From Ophiothrix spiculata (taxonomy: Eukaryota > Echinodermata > Ophiuroidea > Amphilepidida > Ophiotrichidae): DNA of 24,022 nt. The translations under genes and the position numbers were made by a program. Below are positions 9,414 to 20,344 of the stretch, piece by piece (within the stretch, counting starts at the first letter, position 1; the number at the start of each line of letters is the position of its first letter). The DNA lies in NCBI GenBank assembly GCA_000969725.1, contig JXSR01S074707.1. One strand, given 5' to 3'. The notes under the pieces were generated by a model. That model was not told where the DNA came from. It saw only the letters and a list, made by a program, of their open reading frames with translations, and did no database searches.

Positions 9414-9898
9414 AGTTACATCAAACATTTTTCTTTTCAAACTTTCAAATTTTTTCAACATTGTATAAAATTACAACTTATTAATGCAATAATAGAAGTC
9501 AAATGCTAATTCCCACAAACTTGAACATTCCACTAAAACAGTAAAACATAAACCATGATTATAAGAGAAAAAACAAGAAGGGTATTTTTAAAACTTAAAA
9601 ACAGAGAACCATGTCAAATTCTCTGCATTGTTTTCTACTGTTTACCTGTCAACAAAATTAACATGCAATGCATAACCAATTGACTTCCAATTACACCTTT
9701 TCCACCTAAATTTAAGGTCATGCTCCATACAAACCTAAAAAAGGCGTCTAAAATCAAAACTATATACTTTCACTTGTTTCAAGATTTAGGTGGTAATTTA
9801 TCTCTGTGTAATTTTCTATTATAGTGTAATATCAGGCTTATTTGTTACTTTTGATTATTTTCACCACACTGGAATGTCTATAAATGAAAGAGGTGTTA

Positions 9899-10105
9899 GA
9901 ACCTGGGGGAGCTACTTTTGTACAAAAGTGGTTCTAGGGACAACCTGCAGAATTTGACAGCAAAACCAGGATGTCTGGTATCTCAATTTGTCTTCCTTTA
10001 TCTTTGCAAAATTTGACATTTCTATGTGTTTACTATCCAAACTGTTTCAAAACTTGCACCAAATGGTGCAAATTTAGAAACTTTGAGTTGGTAAATTATT
10101 AACCA
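9899..10105. repeat. Diverged relative of the copy A/B repeat, preceded by a hairpin
   Basis: From about 9955 the words gtctggtatctcaat, a variant of tgctaaatttgg (tgcaaaatttga) and ccaaatggtgcaaat follow the same order as atctggtatctcaatatgtc, tgctaaatttggaattttgg and ccaaaatggtgcatat in copy A (from about 19155). This indicates an older member of that family. Just before it, 9914-9929 holds the perfect 16-bp palindrome acttttgtacaaaagt, flanked by agaacc and ggttct (9899-9937). The alignment is loose and the boundaries are approximate. Confidence 0.5.
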
Positions 10106-10847
10106 CCTATGGATTTCTAAACAGCTTACTTAAACAATCACGTTACAACATCATGCGACCCGATTAGGACCAATAATGACGAAAGCTTTATGTGAACATT
10201 TACGTAAACATTGTAAAAATTAAGCATGTCTATAATGCCAAAATTGCATAAATTTTCACCACAAAATGCTGTTTGTATACAGATTTGATTCAACATTAGC
10301 GAAATTTGGTACATGAATTGGTCATTTTTCTTGACAATCAGAATTTTTATTTTGAATTTATTTCCAAGAGGTACATCGTAGACTCAAACCAAACCCAAGT
10401 GGTGCCCCTTCCCCCGGATTTAAGAAGGTAAAAAGTTCACCTGTCTGTTCCTGTATCTGTCTGTGCTTTTGCCAGAGGATATTATGCATGGTCTGCTTGT
10501 CACAAATTCATCTCTTTTTTGAAAAATTGTAATGAAATTGTGATGTGTCCTGGCTTGTCAAGACATTGGACATAATAAGTAGAGTATAATATTTCTTGTG
10601 GGAAATTAGATTTGGCTAAAATCGATCTTGTTTGTCAATATGTCTACCTAGTCAATAGCTAGAATGATTTATACCCAAAATATATAAAGTCACAGGATTA
10701 ACACTTTAAAAAAATATGTAGGCATATTTTAAAAGGTATAAATACATTAAAATAATATTTCTACTATAATTTTTCTAAAGAGTAGACCTATAGAGTGCCA
10801 AAATATTTTCAAGCCCAAAATTCTATTGATCTGGATTATATACTTTG
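10106..10847. other. AT-rich spacer
   Basis: I see no coding signal, RNA gene or inverted repeat. A tgtctgt-rich patch lies near 10440-10470. Confidence 0.4.
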
Positions 10848-11036
10848 CAACACCCCAATGTTGGAGTCAAACGCAAAGGTGGACCAACGGCTTAACGTGA
10901 CTTCCGAACCACGGAGCAAGTAGAGTTAAGTTTCTTGCCCAAGGAAACAAGGAGACGAAAACCGCCCGGCCCGGGGCTCGAACCCACAACCTCTGTATAA
11001 CGAGACCCGTGCTCTAACCGCTCGGCCACGCTCCCC
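10848..11036 (-). mobile_element. tRNA-derived SINE (Leu/Ser-type head)
   Basis: Read on the minus strand, the head starts near 11036 with an A box, TGGCCGAGCGGTTAGAGC. It has a B box, GGTTCGAGCCC (10984-10974), and a GC-rich acceptor side (10966-10975). The A-box form is typical of type II tRNAs (Leu/Ser). The body follows with CTTGGGCAAGAAACTTAAC and GTCACGTTAAGCCGTTGGTC, words I associate with tRNA-derived SINE bodies of marine animals. It ends near 10848 in AT-rich DNA. RNA polymerase III would have used the internal A and B boxes as promoter. No clear target-site duplication is seen, so the 3' end is approximate. Confidence 0.8.
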
Positions 11037-12410
11037 TCTGGTATGGTGTATATACACAGGACCATTGGGTATCAAAACAGGTGACATCCACATTGAAATG
11101 AAAATTGCTATCTAATGATGATAGCATTACAAATAAAAATACAAGAAGACATGCAAATCAAAAATCCATCAAAAGTTGCTTTTCAACAAATTTTAAACAA
11201 TTTGACAAAATTTGAAGCCTTGTAAGTAATGTAAGTTGAATCAATACAAAAAAATATATTTAAAATTTCTGTGCCGAATTGATCATGCACAAGTATAATT
11301 GCTTGAAATGGGAATTTAGACAAGACAAATGCAGGAACTAGTCACGGTGAAGTAGTAAGCTTACTTGAAAAGCTTACTTGAAATGCAGAACATCATAAGA
11401 GGGGACTACGTAAGGAAGGAAAATGCTTATTATGTTATCTCTATGGCTAAAATCTATTGATTTTATCAATCATTCTGTATTTATTCCTTATTTATCTAAA
11501 TTACACAAGGTATAGTGAAAAAGCATCCAAAATTCCCGATTTCTTATTTTTTAGTTTTCTATATGTAATTTCATCAATTTGTATCAGCAAATGGTCATAA
11601 GATTCCCCTTTTACGACGCAGCATTACATTTGTAAGTGCCATACAGGCAGTTCTAAATGCAGTCCACAAGTGCAGTAATTACTTTGTGCCACTGTACCCT
11701 GCAGCAATAACTTATATACAAAATAGCAGAACCTGGGAAGGGTAGCAAGTTCACATCTTGCTATTCGCATCTCCTGCAATGGCATCTATTCTCCAAGACA
11801 AAATGGAAGCTTTCCAAGTACCAGATTTACAAACAATTCTGTTCCATTTTTATAACCATGGTGCATTTTGGTTCAGAAAGAGTGAGTTAAAGCTTTTATC
11901 AGGCAGGGGAGAATAATACAGTTTTACACCTTTCAGAAAGAGGAAATTTTCCAAAATGTTAGAAACAGGCTAGTCATGAAAGATAAGAACAATACAAATT
12001 CAACACCCTTGTCATAAACACTACAACAGCATGTTACCAGTGTGTCAGGTCTCAGTCTTAACAGCTTGCCCTAAATTTTAATTCATATCTTGATTAGAAC
12101 ATCCAATCTAGAATTAGATGGATTAGTCATTTGAATTTTTAATATAAGTTCATTATATATATGTGGTTTCTGAAAGATTATATTTCCCTATTGGCTAAAC
12201 ACCATGATTAGTAGGGTGCTTTGATGTTTTAAGAAACATACCAGAAGAGAAGATACTGTGTGTTTCCCATCATGCTTTGCTTCAGATGTTTGTACAGGAA
12301 AGTTTGGTGTAGTTAGTGATGGAATGATCCTTAATCAACTTTCAATTGTTGCAACCTTGCATTTTGGGTATGTTTTAACACTATCTACTCACATAAATTC
12401 CACTATATTA
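11037..12410. other. AT-rich spacer with no recognisable gene
   Basis: No gene or RNA element is recognisable. At 11107-11125 there is a small hairpin (tgctatct...gatagcatt) that recurs at 14957 and 17143. A few direct repeats (agcttacttgaa, twice near 11357-11382) are present. Confidence 0.4.
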
Positions 12411-12612
12411 CAGGGACTTCCATTTAAAATTTGCAGGGGCTCTTTCAAAAGCTATCCCAAAGTTCTTTAGGGGAGCAATTAGAGGAGCTATCTGGAAATT
12501 TAAATGTTAATACCATAATGCAAGTTGCTCTATTAATTGAGCTCCTATAAAGCATTTAAGGGGAGCAGGGTGGCTCAGTAGAGCTCACTCCCCTAAATGG
12601 AAATCCCCACTA
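12411..12612. mobile_element. Small MITE-like element (~200 bp)
   Basis: The left end cagggacttccattta (12411-12426) and the reverse complement of the right end, TAGTGGGGATTTCCATTTA (12612-12594), share the TTCCATTTA core and a G-rich lead. Further inward, paired aggggagc and gagctcc words give extra inverted similarity. The size and structure fit a hAT-type MITE, but the ends have diverged and no target-site duplication matches (ctatatta on the left, taaagcaa on the right). Confidence 0.5.
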
Positions 12613-15361
12613 TAAAGCAATGCATGATGGAACACACATTACATCTCCTCTTGCATACCTGTATCGTCATATTCATCAGGAATTTGAAGATTATGTATCC
12701 ATGTTTTCATCATGATTTTGTAGATAACATAATTATTAATATATTTATCAGACTAAAATAACCATATAGCTGATCAAAATATCTTCAGTTTTGCAATGGA
12801 TTATATTTCATAAATTTGCCACAATCTATGGACCATTTTGACAAAATATTAAACATGAAACTCAATATAGCTAAGATACATGCATTCTACAGCTATATTT
12901 TGCCAAATTTTGGTCTTTGTGTGTTTTTTCGCTTGTATTGCAAAAAAATGTTGCCGCATTTACGACTGGTTCGAAATGAAAGGGTACATTTAGAAGATTT
13001 CAATCCGATTAACTTCACAATAAACAAAGCAACATGCATTGACCTGAACATCACCTCTAAAGTGGGATAAGACTTTGTTGATTGGATCACACTTTCCTTT
13101 ATTTTGAACTTTTTGTATTAATTTACAATTTGACTTTGGGATACAACCATGAGCAAGAATGAGTCAGCTATCTTAAGGTGTTCCCTGCGAGAAGCAGTTG
13201 CTTACGTCTGATGGATAATGATTTGTTTCATATATAGAAAAATTCAAAACTATTGTATGAACAGGTTTTGTGTACGCAATTTTCAATATGTATACATTAA
13301 ACACACATTTTACTAACACATTTTGTTAATCACGCATCGCATCCTTGCGTCACATCACTGCATTATATGTACATGGACAATTATGCACACGCAGATATGC
13401 AATCAAAGTAATCAAACTTTATCATTGAAAAGTAACAAGGTGACCATATATTTTATTTTTGTATTTTGAAGTGTGTCAAAAAAGCTATTATGTGAAAATT
13501 GAAAATATCAATGGAGCATTTTAACTACTTTACAAGCATGGTGACCTTTTGTTTTTATTTTAGATTTAATATCGCTACAAATTATTAAGCTACCGAATAC
13601 TAGATTTTTAAAAATTCAATGGAGGTTTTGCTTCTCGGAGGAAACCCCTTAAATGCATTATGAACACCTTAAATGATGGGTTGCAATAAATCTTAATAAT
13701 ATCAATGCTTCTGCAATATTGAAAATTGCCCGAAACGTAAGAATCAAATATCAAATTTGAATACAAAATAGGAACAAATTGCAGCAATGTTGCACACACA
13801 ATTACTTCAAACTTTCACATCAATTTGTGACTCATTTCCTATTTTTCCTGTCACAATATGCTTGCTCTTCAAATCCCACACATTTGAACACCACATAGTA
13901 TTTTGATATTTAAGGATTTACATATTCATATTACCATACTTTAAAAAAGAGAAACTGTTTCCATCTCATAAAAACAAACAGTGTGCGTATTCAAATTAAT
14001 TGGTCTCTGTCATCCCTTGGATATGCTCGAGGTAATGTGTAAGTTTCATTTTCAAGTTATTGGACAAAAGAGGATGAAAGGTTAAATAAGGGTTGTGTGA
14101 GGGAGGGAATATAAATGTATGAAAGAAGCAGATACCCTGGGCAGATACTACTACATACTGGCATCAAGTAGCTTTATCAGACTTTAGGACAGGAGCTCAT
14201 GTGTTCTAGTCTACTGGAACTGCAACAGGACAGGATTCTAAAAATAAGTCTCCAGTTCAAGCTCAAGGAACGGTCAAAATTGCTAACATTTAAACTAAAT
14301 GGACAGAAATGAAGCCTTGCGTTCGTTGTTAGCCCAATGTTGCATAGAAATCAAACAGAAAAGCAAGCACTTTAAAGGTGAATATTATGTAGATGTATGA
14401 TAGTGTTTGGCAAAAGAAATTAATTTTAATTTCAAAAAAAGGGAATAGAATTTAATCAAACAACACTTGCTCATCATTTTTAACATTTTAGAGATATACC
14501 AGTATATTCTGCATTCACATAGGACATATTGGCTAGAATCCTATGAAAGTTCTTGTTCACATTTGGTCAATCTAAACTTTGTTAATGAAATCAATGTAAG
14601 CAGAAACCGTCTTTTATTTAGTTATCTGTCTTGGCGGTCAACACTAAGGCCACGTTGGCCTTTCGATATTGGATGGACCTGAGGGGATTCTGTGTTGCTA
14701 TCAAATAACAAGTTAGTGGTATGAAGAGGAAGTAATAAAGCATGGTCGCTCAATTTGTCACCAATTGTGGGGTCACTTCAGATTGCACGCTGAAGATGAG
14801 GAACGAGATTTATTATGTATTGGTGCCTATGGTTATATTATGATAAAAATTATGGTCATCAGGTTTTCTTTAAAAATTCATCTTGTTACATTACTTTACT
14901 GAATTCAATCTTTAATGAAGGGCTAATCTTGTTGCATTTCCAATTCTAAAGTTAATGTGAAGGAATTGCTATCTACTGCTGATAGCACTGATGTTTTTTA
15001 AGAAACAGTGCTTCATACCGATGATAGCAGATATATACCAAAATGGTTCAGATTAATGTAGGTAGCACAAATGCAGAACCATGATCAGAAAATTGACAAA
15101 TATCATAAATTTCTATTATAACACCTCTCGAAATGCTAACTTTTGTAGATGTATTTCAAAATGTTACTGTAATTTTATGTAAAATACGTAATATGTATTT
15201 TTACAGTTAACACCTGTTAAAACAACTTAACGGTTGTAAAGTAATTTTTACGTCACGTTTCGGTAGTTTGACGCCGTTGCAGTTTTTTAAAGGGAATATC
15301 CTGTTCCATTTGTTGATCAATAACATGTAAGTATTTGAGATTCCTGTTAAATATTCACCAC
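12613..15361. other. Long AT-rich stretch without genes
   Basis: I looked on both strands and saw only short open frames (for example 12816-13070 plus and 14467-14682 plus) with no recognisable domain. Small features: a near-palindrome aaggccacgttggcctt at about 14647-14663, and an imperfect hairpin cluster at 14957-15035 built from gctatc/gatagc words. Confidence 0.4.
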
Positions 15362-15460
15362 GAGTCAGCATAGCTAAATCGGTTAGCGCGCTGTCATGGC
15401 TGTACAAAAAATCTACTTATATGTGAAACAAAGTGTTCCAGGAACGAATTCGGCTCGGGG
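15362..15460 (+). repeat. Decayed tRNA-like / SINE head
   Basis: GCATAGCTAAATCGGTTAGC at 15368-15387 fits the A-box arm of tRNA-derived SINEs (consensus TRGCNNARYNGG). About 60 bp further on, gaacgaattc (15442-15451) resembles a B box (GTTCGANTCC) at 7 of 10 positions, but it is too far from the A box for a working tRNA. I read it as a degraded SINE fragment with an internal insertion. It could be chance. Confidence 0.35.
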
Positions 15461-15660
15461 CATAATAATGAAAAACTTTTTAATGACATTTTACTGACTG
15501 TATTAAATTTTCCGGGAATCTGTAAAATTGCAACACTGCATTTTGGTGACACACTAATGTAATAACAACACAATATATATTTTACAAGTAATAGCTCTTA
15601 ACTAACATGATAGTTGCAATTCTCAGTCAAAGTACCATTTCATTGGCGGAGACAGTCAAG

Positions 15661-15863
15661 ATTAACGCTGTTGTTACTATTCGTTTCAATGTTTAAACGG
15701 AGGAGATTTTGATGAACAAAAAAACGTCTGTATATAACAAATCATTAAATCATAAGCAAAGTATTATGATCATACTAAATTTTAGAAGTGAAATCCGTTC
15801 AAAGTATTCTTTGATCCGTTTAAACGTTTAGCAAATTAAAACGGAAAATCGACAGCGTTATTC
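15661..15863. mobile_element. Foldback element, ~200 bp, with AACGCTGT termini
   Basis: The left arm (15662-15703) carries aacgctgt, cgttt and tttaaacgga. The right arm (15815-15862) carries the reverse complements in mirror order: tccgtttaaacgttt, aaaacgga and acagcgtt. The arms align over about 45 bp with small indels. The middle is AT-rich and non-coding. This fits a degenerate MITE. No target duplication was resolved. Confidence 0.6.
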
Positions 15864-15900
15864 ATGATATAAAGGAAAGAAAGAATTCTTTAGGCTAATA

Positions 15901-16132
15901 GCCAAGGATAACCCAAGAAAGCCTCTAATGAAGCTTATTTCCATTGGGGTCCTAGATCTTTCTTAATATTCAGTTTTAGTACAGGAGGAAAACCGGAGGA
16001 CCCGGAGAAAAACCTGCGGAAGTGAGCATGGACTGAAAACCAAATGCACATAAGGCGCCGGGCACAGGACTCGAACCTGGGACCTCATTGGTGCAAAGCG
16101 AGGGAAATACCGCTACACTAACCCGCTTCCCC
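15901..16132 (-). mobile_element. tRNA-derived SINE with LINE-like 3' tail
   Basis: On the minus strand the element starts at 16132 (GGGGAAGCGGGTTAG). The A box is GGTTAGTGTAGCGGTA (16123-16108) and the B box GGTTCGAGTCC (16077-16067). The anticodon and T-arm region (CTTTGCAC..ATGAGGTCCC) most resembles tRNA-Ala(TGC) by eye. The body has tttctccgggtcctccggtt, then ttttcctcc. The tail, AATGGAAATAAGCTTCATTA, goes on to GGCTTTCTTGGGTTATCC, a hairpin-plus-tail of the kind seen at 3' ends of L2/CR1-type LINEs, which would let the SINE borrow LINE reverse transcriptase. The 3' end is set at 15901. It could extend ~25 bp further, and no target duplication is clear. Confidence 0.85.
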
Positions 16133-16836
16133 TATAATACTTGTCCTATAAATAGTCCTTCAAATTCTTCAGATTTAAAAGTTGTTTTGCAGGTAAGAAA
16201 ACACCTTGAATCCAATTTTGACACTAGTTTACCCATCATGCAACAAGTCCATGTTTCATGCATAAGCTAGTCTCAATGTTCCATCCCCTGTGGTCAATTT
16301 AATGTTGTTACATTTTTTGAACGACAGATTTTATACAATTTCACATCAGCCATTCATTGCCTATGGAAAAATGGTGTTTTATAGCAATGAATCATTTATA
16401 GACTATTTATAGACTTATATACAAATATTACAAACCTCCCAGCTTTATACATGGTTGATTTGAAAGATCGATTTGATTTGATTTTATAACATTTTATGCA
16501 ATTTGACCTGTGGCGATTTTCTGAAATAAAAACTGTGGGGTCAGTAAATGTTGAGTTGTTTACTTATGTGTACCAGGGTTTGTGTATATCACTTTCTGTC
16601 TTTCTTCGGTTACATAAAGTTACGGTCACAATTGTTCATGCAGCGTTTGTGTGAATGGTATGATTTTGCTTTGGGCGTACTGACAATTTGAAAACTATTA
16701 CGAATCTAGAGACAAAGTTTTGCACAAAAAAAACCCGATTTTAAAACTTCGTACAAAGTGGTTAAATCATTATCAAAACAATGTTCTTAACCATTCATGT
16801 GAAGAACTATGACTGCAGTCTTTAGTAGAATACAAA
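16133..16836. other. AT-rich spacer
   Basis: No coding sequence or RNA gene is recognised. Short repeats of atttatagacta/tttatagactt occur near 16393-16420. Confidence 0.4.
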
Positions 16837-17025
16837 TACTGTAAAGCATGAAAATTTCACTAGCATTTTAATTTCGCTAGTATCACAATTCACTCAATTA
16901 AAATGCCGTTAAAATTAATCTTAGCAAGATGATTCAAATTAGTGAAATTAAATGCACACAAAAAGTGATGTTTTCCAAATTCACTAAATTCTTATGCCAT
17001 GAAATTAAAGTTCTTAATTACAGTA
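16837..17025. mobile_element. MITE-like repeat with TACTGTAA/TTACAGTA ends
   Basis: The 189-bp block begins tactgtaa (16837-16844) and ends ttacagta (17018-17025), exact reverse complements. The interior is full of the related words catgaaaatttcac, ctagcattttaatttcgcta, aaattcactaa and catgaaattaaag, arranged so that the two halves partly mirror each other. Blocks of this 'aattTCgctAG' type are common interspersed repeats in marine invertebrates. A related scrap (ctagcaatttaatttccc and taatttcgctaat) lies at about 22687-22716, just left of copy B. Confidence 0.6.
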
Positions 17026-17953
17026 ATAGAAAAGATGGCAAGAATTCCAAAAAGCTTTCTTATGGAGATAACTAAGGAGTCAAATAGATGAAAAACTAAC
17101 TGCAAAATAAAACATGAAAAATGGCAATAATTAAGAAATTGCTATCTTATGAAGATAACACGCTAGAATGTTTGACTCTTAATGATGCATTTTTTCATTA
17201 AAAATGATGACAATTAGACACAGATTAATTTTGTTATGATAAATGTGTAGCTCATATGTTCTAGGTTTGAGAAAATTGATAAAAACAGTCCAGATTTCTT
17301 AGTTTGTTGCTTTTGAATGATTTCCTGAGTAATAGCTTGATGATACAAGCAAATATGATGGCTATGTTGTCATGCCTGAAGAAAAATCACGCAAGCACAA
17401 TTGTATAACCCTGCCCATTATCTGTTCAGCGTGAACTAATTCATTCACATCAATATATTTTAGGGTTTTCCCCAAGATGTTTACAAAAGTAAAACAACAT
17501 TGATTTCATTTGTTACTGTTGTTACTTGCTTGGGGGGGGGGCAAAGTTGGAAATACTTATTCACAAAACACTTGTGTGGAAAGATATGTATTATAAAAGT
17601 TTTCTATCACAAATTATACTCAGGTAAGATCCAAACAGTTTTTTGACTCTGAAATGTGATGGATAACATTCAAATTACAAAACTACAACACATCACTTGA
17701 CAATTTTATCACATTCTGTGTATAACCTTTTGCGTGTAGGTGTTTACTCATAACATGATCATATATATGATGAGGAATGTATCATTCTTGTTTACTGTAA
17801 CAACCTACGTGAGATCACAACAACAAGGCCTGGGAGATGTGACAGATAGCGTAGAAATCTAGATAATACAGCACTGTTTCATCTCAGTCTCTCACTTTGC
17901 CAAGTCAAATTCATCATGGATGGATTTGCTGTATTACATGTATGCCCATTGAA
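17026..17953. other. AT-rich spacer
   Basis: No gene is recognised. A ten-base G run lies near 17532-17541. A hairpin word attgctatct...gataac (about 17142-17160) recurs from 11107 and 14957. Confidence 0.4.
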
Positions 17954-18100
17954 TGCGGTAGGGGAAACAAAACTGACAAAGGATGAAGGAAAGGGAAGAA
18001 TGTGGGAAAAATGAAAGGTAAAGGAGACAAAAAAGGAGAAGATGGAAAAATAAGTAGGACAAGGAAGGGAAAAAAAGTAAATCATAAAGGGCATGGAAAA
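17954..18100 (+). repeat. Polypurine tract (~145 bp)
   Basis: From the ggtagggg at 17956 to the ggcatggaaaaac at 18100, almost every plus-strand base is A or G, with gaagga, gggaa and aaaggaga words and only scattered C or T. On the minus strand this reads as a T/C-rich pseudo-hydrophobic peptide, which I do not accept as coding. Such tracts can form triplex DNA and often mark decayed microsatellites. Confidence 0.8.
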
Positions 18101-18344
18101 ACTTGGGATGACAAAACAAATCAGGAAGATTCTACCATTTTGGTTTTTGGATGCAAGAGGTCCAAAAGTAGATGATAATCAATTTTTACCCGATATAAAT
18201 GCTAGGGAGTGTAAAAGTAAAAATCTGTGCTTCATTTTTGTTGCTGTATGTAAAGCATAATCGCTTCAGATCTGTTTGGTCAACTTTTTTTAACTTTTGT
18301 GTTTGTTATTTGTTATGATATTGAAATAAATGAATCTGAATATG

Positions 18345-18575
18345 TGATGACTCAAACCTTGAAAAGGGTGATTTTGCGACAGGACACTCTTCGAGAAAAT
18401 GGTGAAAATAGGCGGTAAAATATAAAGAAAATAATAAGAATTTTCAACAGATTTTCTGTTGTAAAATTTGATTGCCTTGATCAATTTCAACAAGTAAGGT
18501 GTCATTTTAAAGCTTAGAAAATGCTTTAACAGATGAAATGATAAAATCAAAATTGATATCACATCCAAAGTCCCT
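18345..18575 (+). repeat. Dispersed repeat, copy 2 (see 7082)
   Basis: This is the second copy of the ~225 bp repeat at 7082-7306, in the same orientation, with shared blocks ccttgatcaatttcaacaa, aaggtgtcatt and agatgaaatgataaaatcaa. It is about 11 kb from the first copy and clearly diverged, so it is an old dispersed family and not a recent duplication. Confidence 0.75.
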
Positions 18576-19879
18576 CCCTTTCGGTGTGAGCCATCACATA
18601 TGTGCCATTTGACATGTGAGCACCCCTCTTGAGCAGATTTACCCTCAGCAAGTTGTGTCACTGAAAACATAGCATACCCCTAAATCTAAATTGCCTCTAA
18701 CCATGATGACAAAATGCTAGTAAGATATTTGTACACACTTAACATTAGGTAAGATTCTCTCCTAAGAGAGCAAATACTTGTGGCATTTTGGATCAGGACG
18801 CTCTTAAAAACAAACGCAGGGCCTCTCAAGTCGATACATAAATAGCCCATTATTGAACTCTCTACATGAACACATACTTGAAAGTGTTGCTAAACCTAGG
18901 TGCAAGTAATGTCATTACTTTTGTTGATTCATATAATCAGAAAGGGAGCTTTGTTGAGATCGTCCAAATATACTGAAGTGCGTTTTTGCCTTGAGCAATC
19001 TTCATCACTGGAAATGTTTTGGCTTGTCAAGTTGGGCTCACAAGAACCCCTCATGTTGACTAAGAATATTGCACAAAGGTGCGCATGAATCAGGGGGCAT
19101 ACTAAGTCCAAAGTTGGGTATGGGGATGTTGGCATATGTACTTGCTTGGCAAAATCAAGTTATCTGGTATCTCAATATGTCTTTTTTTGCTAAATTTGGA
19201 ATTTTGGGTTCTTGAAAAGTTGTGCCAAAATGGTGCATATATTGTTGATTATGGTAAAATCTTTCAAAATCTGACCATTATTAGGAGATTAGGCAAAATA
19301 TTGTTTTTTTTTAAATAGAGGAAGAGGGTCTTTTTTTACTTTCTATTGGTACACTGCTCATATTAACCTTACTTAGCACTATATACAGCATCTTCAGTGA
19401 AAATTGATATTACCAAGGATAAATGTATTTTGTTTCTCTGTTTTGAGAGTTGGACCCCTCCAGTGATGACAAAACTCTCCTGAAATGTTTCATATACATT
19501 TTGTGCAAGGTTTTAGATGAATTTTACCTTTCTGAAAATAATTTAAGAATAAGTTGTAATTGAAATATTACAAAATAGAATGAAATTTGAAAAATCTTTC
19601 AAAAGGAGTAAAGCAGGGACGGTAAACATGTTATATTTTTAGTTGGTCTTATAAGTGAAAAGAAAAATCATAGAAAATGTTTTCATTTTTGAAAAAAGAA
19701 CCTATTTTCGTTGAAACTGATATTTTAATATACGTACCACTTTGAAAATAACTGAATCACATCCCTACCCAGATCAAACTTGAGTTCCCCCACCCCTGGG
19801 ACAAGAATTAGCAATCTCTAGTATTACACATGAGGTAATTCTGTCCGAGATTTGGGGAGTGTACACATGCGATTCTAAT

Positions 19880-20146
19880 ACGCAGATTTTGGGTTTCCCA
19901 ACCGGAAATCAATTGAGCCCGAAATTTAATCCCACAATGCACTGATAAATTATAATGATGTACCCAAATAGGCGTAAAATGGATGCGCACTACCATCCGT
20001 CCCAAACAACAATTCAAATTACCCGCTGTCATGTATTATGGATTGCAGGAGCTAATGTCACGGCTTATTAGTTTTACAGGCAAAACTGTGTTTGGGCTAA
20101 AATTTCGGTACAGATTGACTTCCTGTTGGAAACCCTAAATCCACGT
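19880..20146. mobile_element. 267-bp DNA transposon inserted in copy A only
   Basis: The ends are inverted repeats of about 57 bp. The left end starts acgcagattttgggtttccc. The reverse complement of the right end starts ACGTGGATTTAGGGTTTCC, and both continue through GGAA, TCAAT and GAAATTT at roughly 80 percent. Copy B has the uninterrupted site gattctaattgaatcaat (about 23610-23627), so this is a real insertion with precise boundaries. AT is duplicated at the edges (19878-19879 and 20147-20148). Alternatively the duplicate is TA with two bases lost in B. It has no coding capacity, so it is a MITE moved by another element's transposase. Confidence 0.88.
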
Positions 20147-20344
20147 ATTGAATCAATCCATGGATGCTGTCATGAAAAAGAACACTAGAAAGATGCAAGA
20201 TGAGACAAAATCAATGTGGAATTTCAGCCCAATGCAAGCAGGAATATTGACGGACCTGATGCATGGGTTTGCCAGGGAACACACTGCTGTATTGGTGCAA
20301 AACCAGCAGCCAGCTAAATAGTTAATATACAACACTGAAAATAA

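Noticed and set aside
9371-11036. Functional tRNA genes
   Set aside because: The tRNA-like pieces here lack a complete cloverleaf (9371) or run straight into a SINE body (11036), so no working tRNA is called.
12566-12592. Possible tRNA A box (ggtggctcagtagagc)
   Set aside because: There is no B box at the right distance and it lies inside a MITE-like inverted repeat, so the resemblance is probably chance.
17879-18119. Hydrophobic-looking minus-strand peptides rich in F, S and L
   Set aside because: They are translations of the polypurine/polypyrimidine tract.
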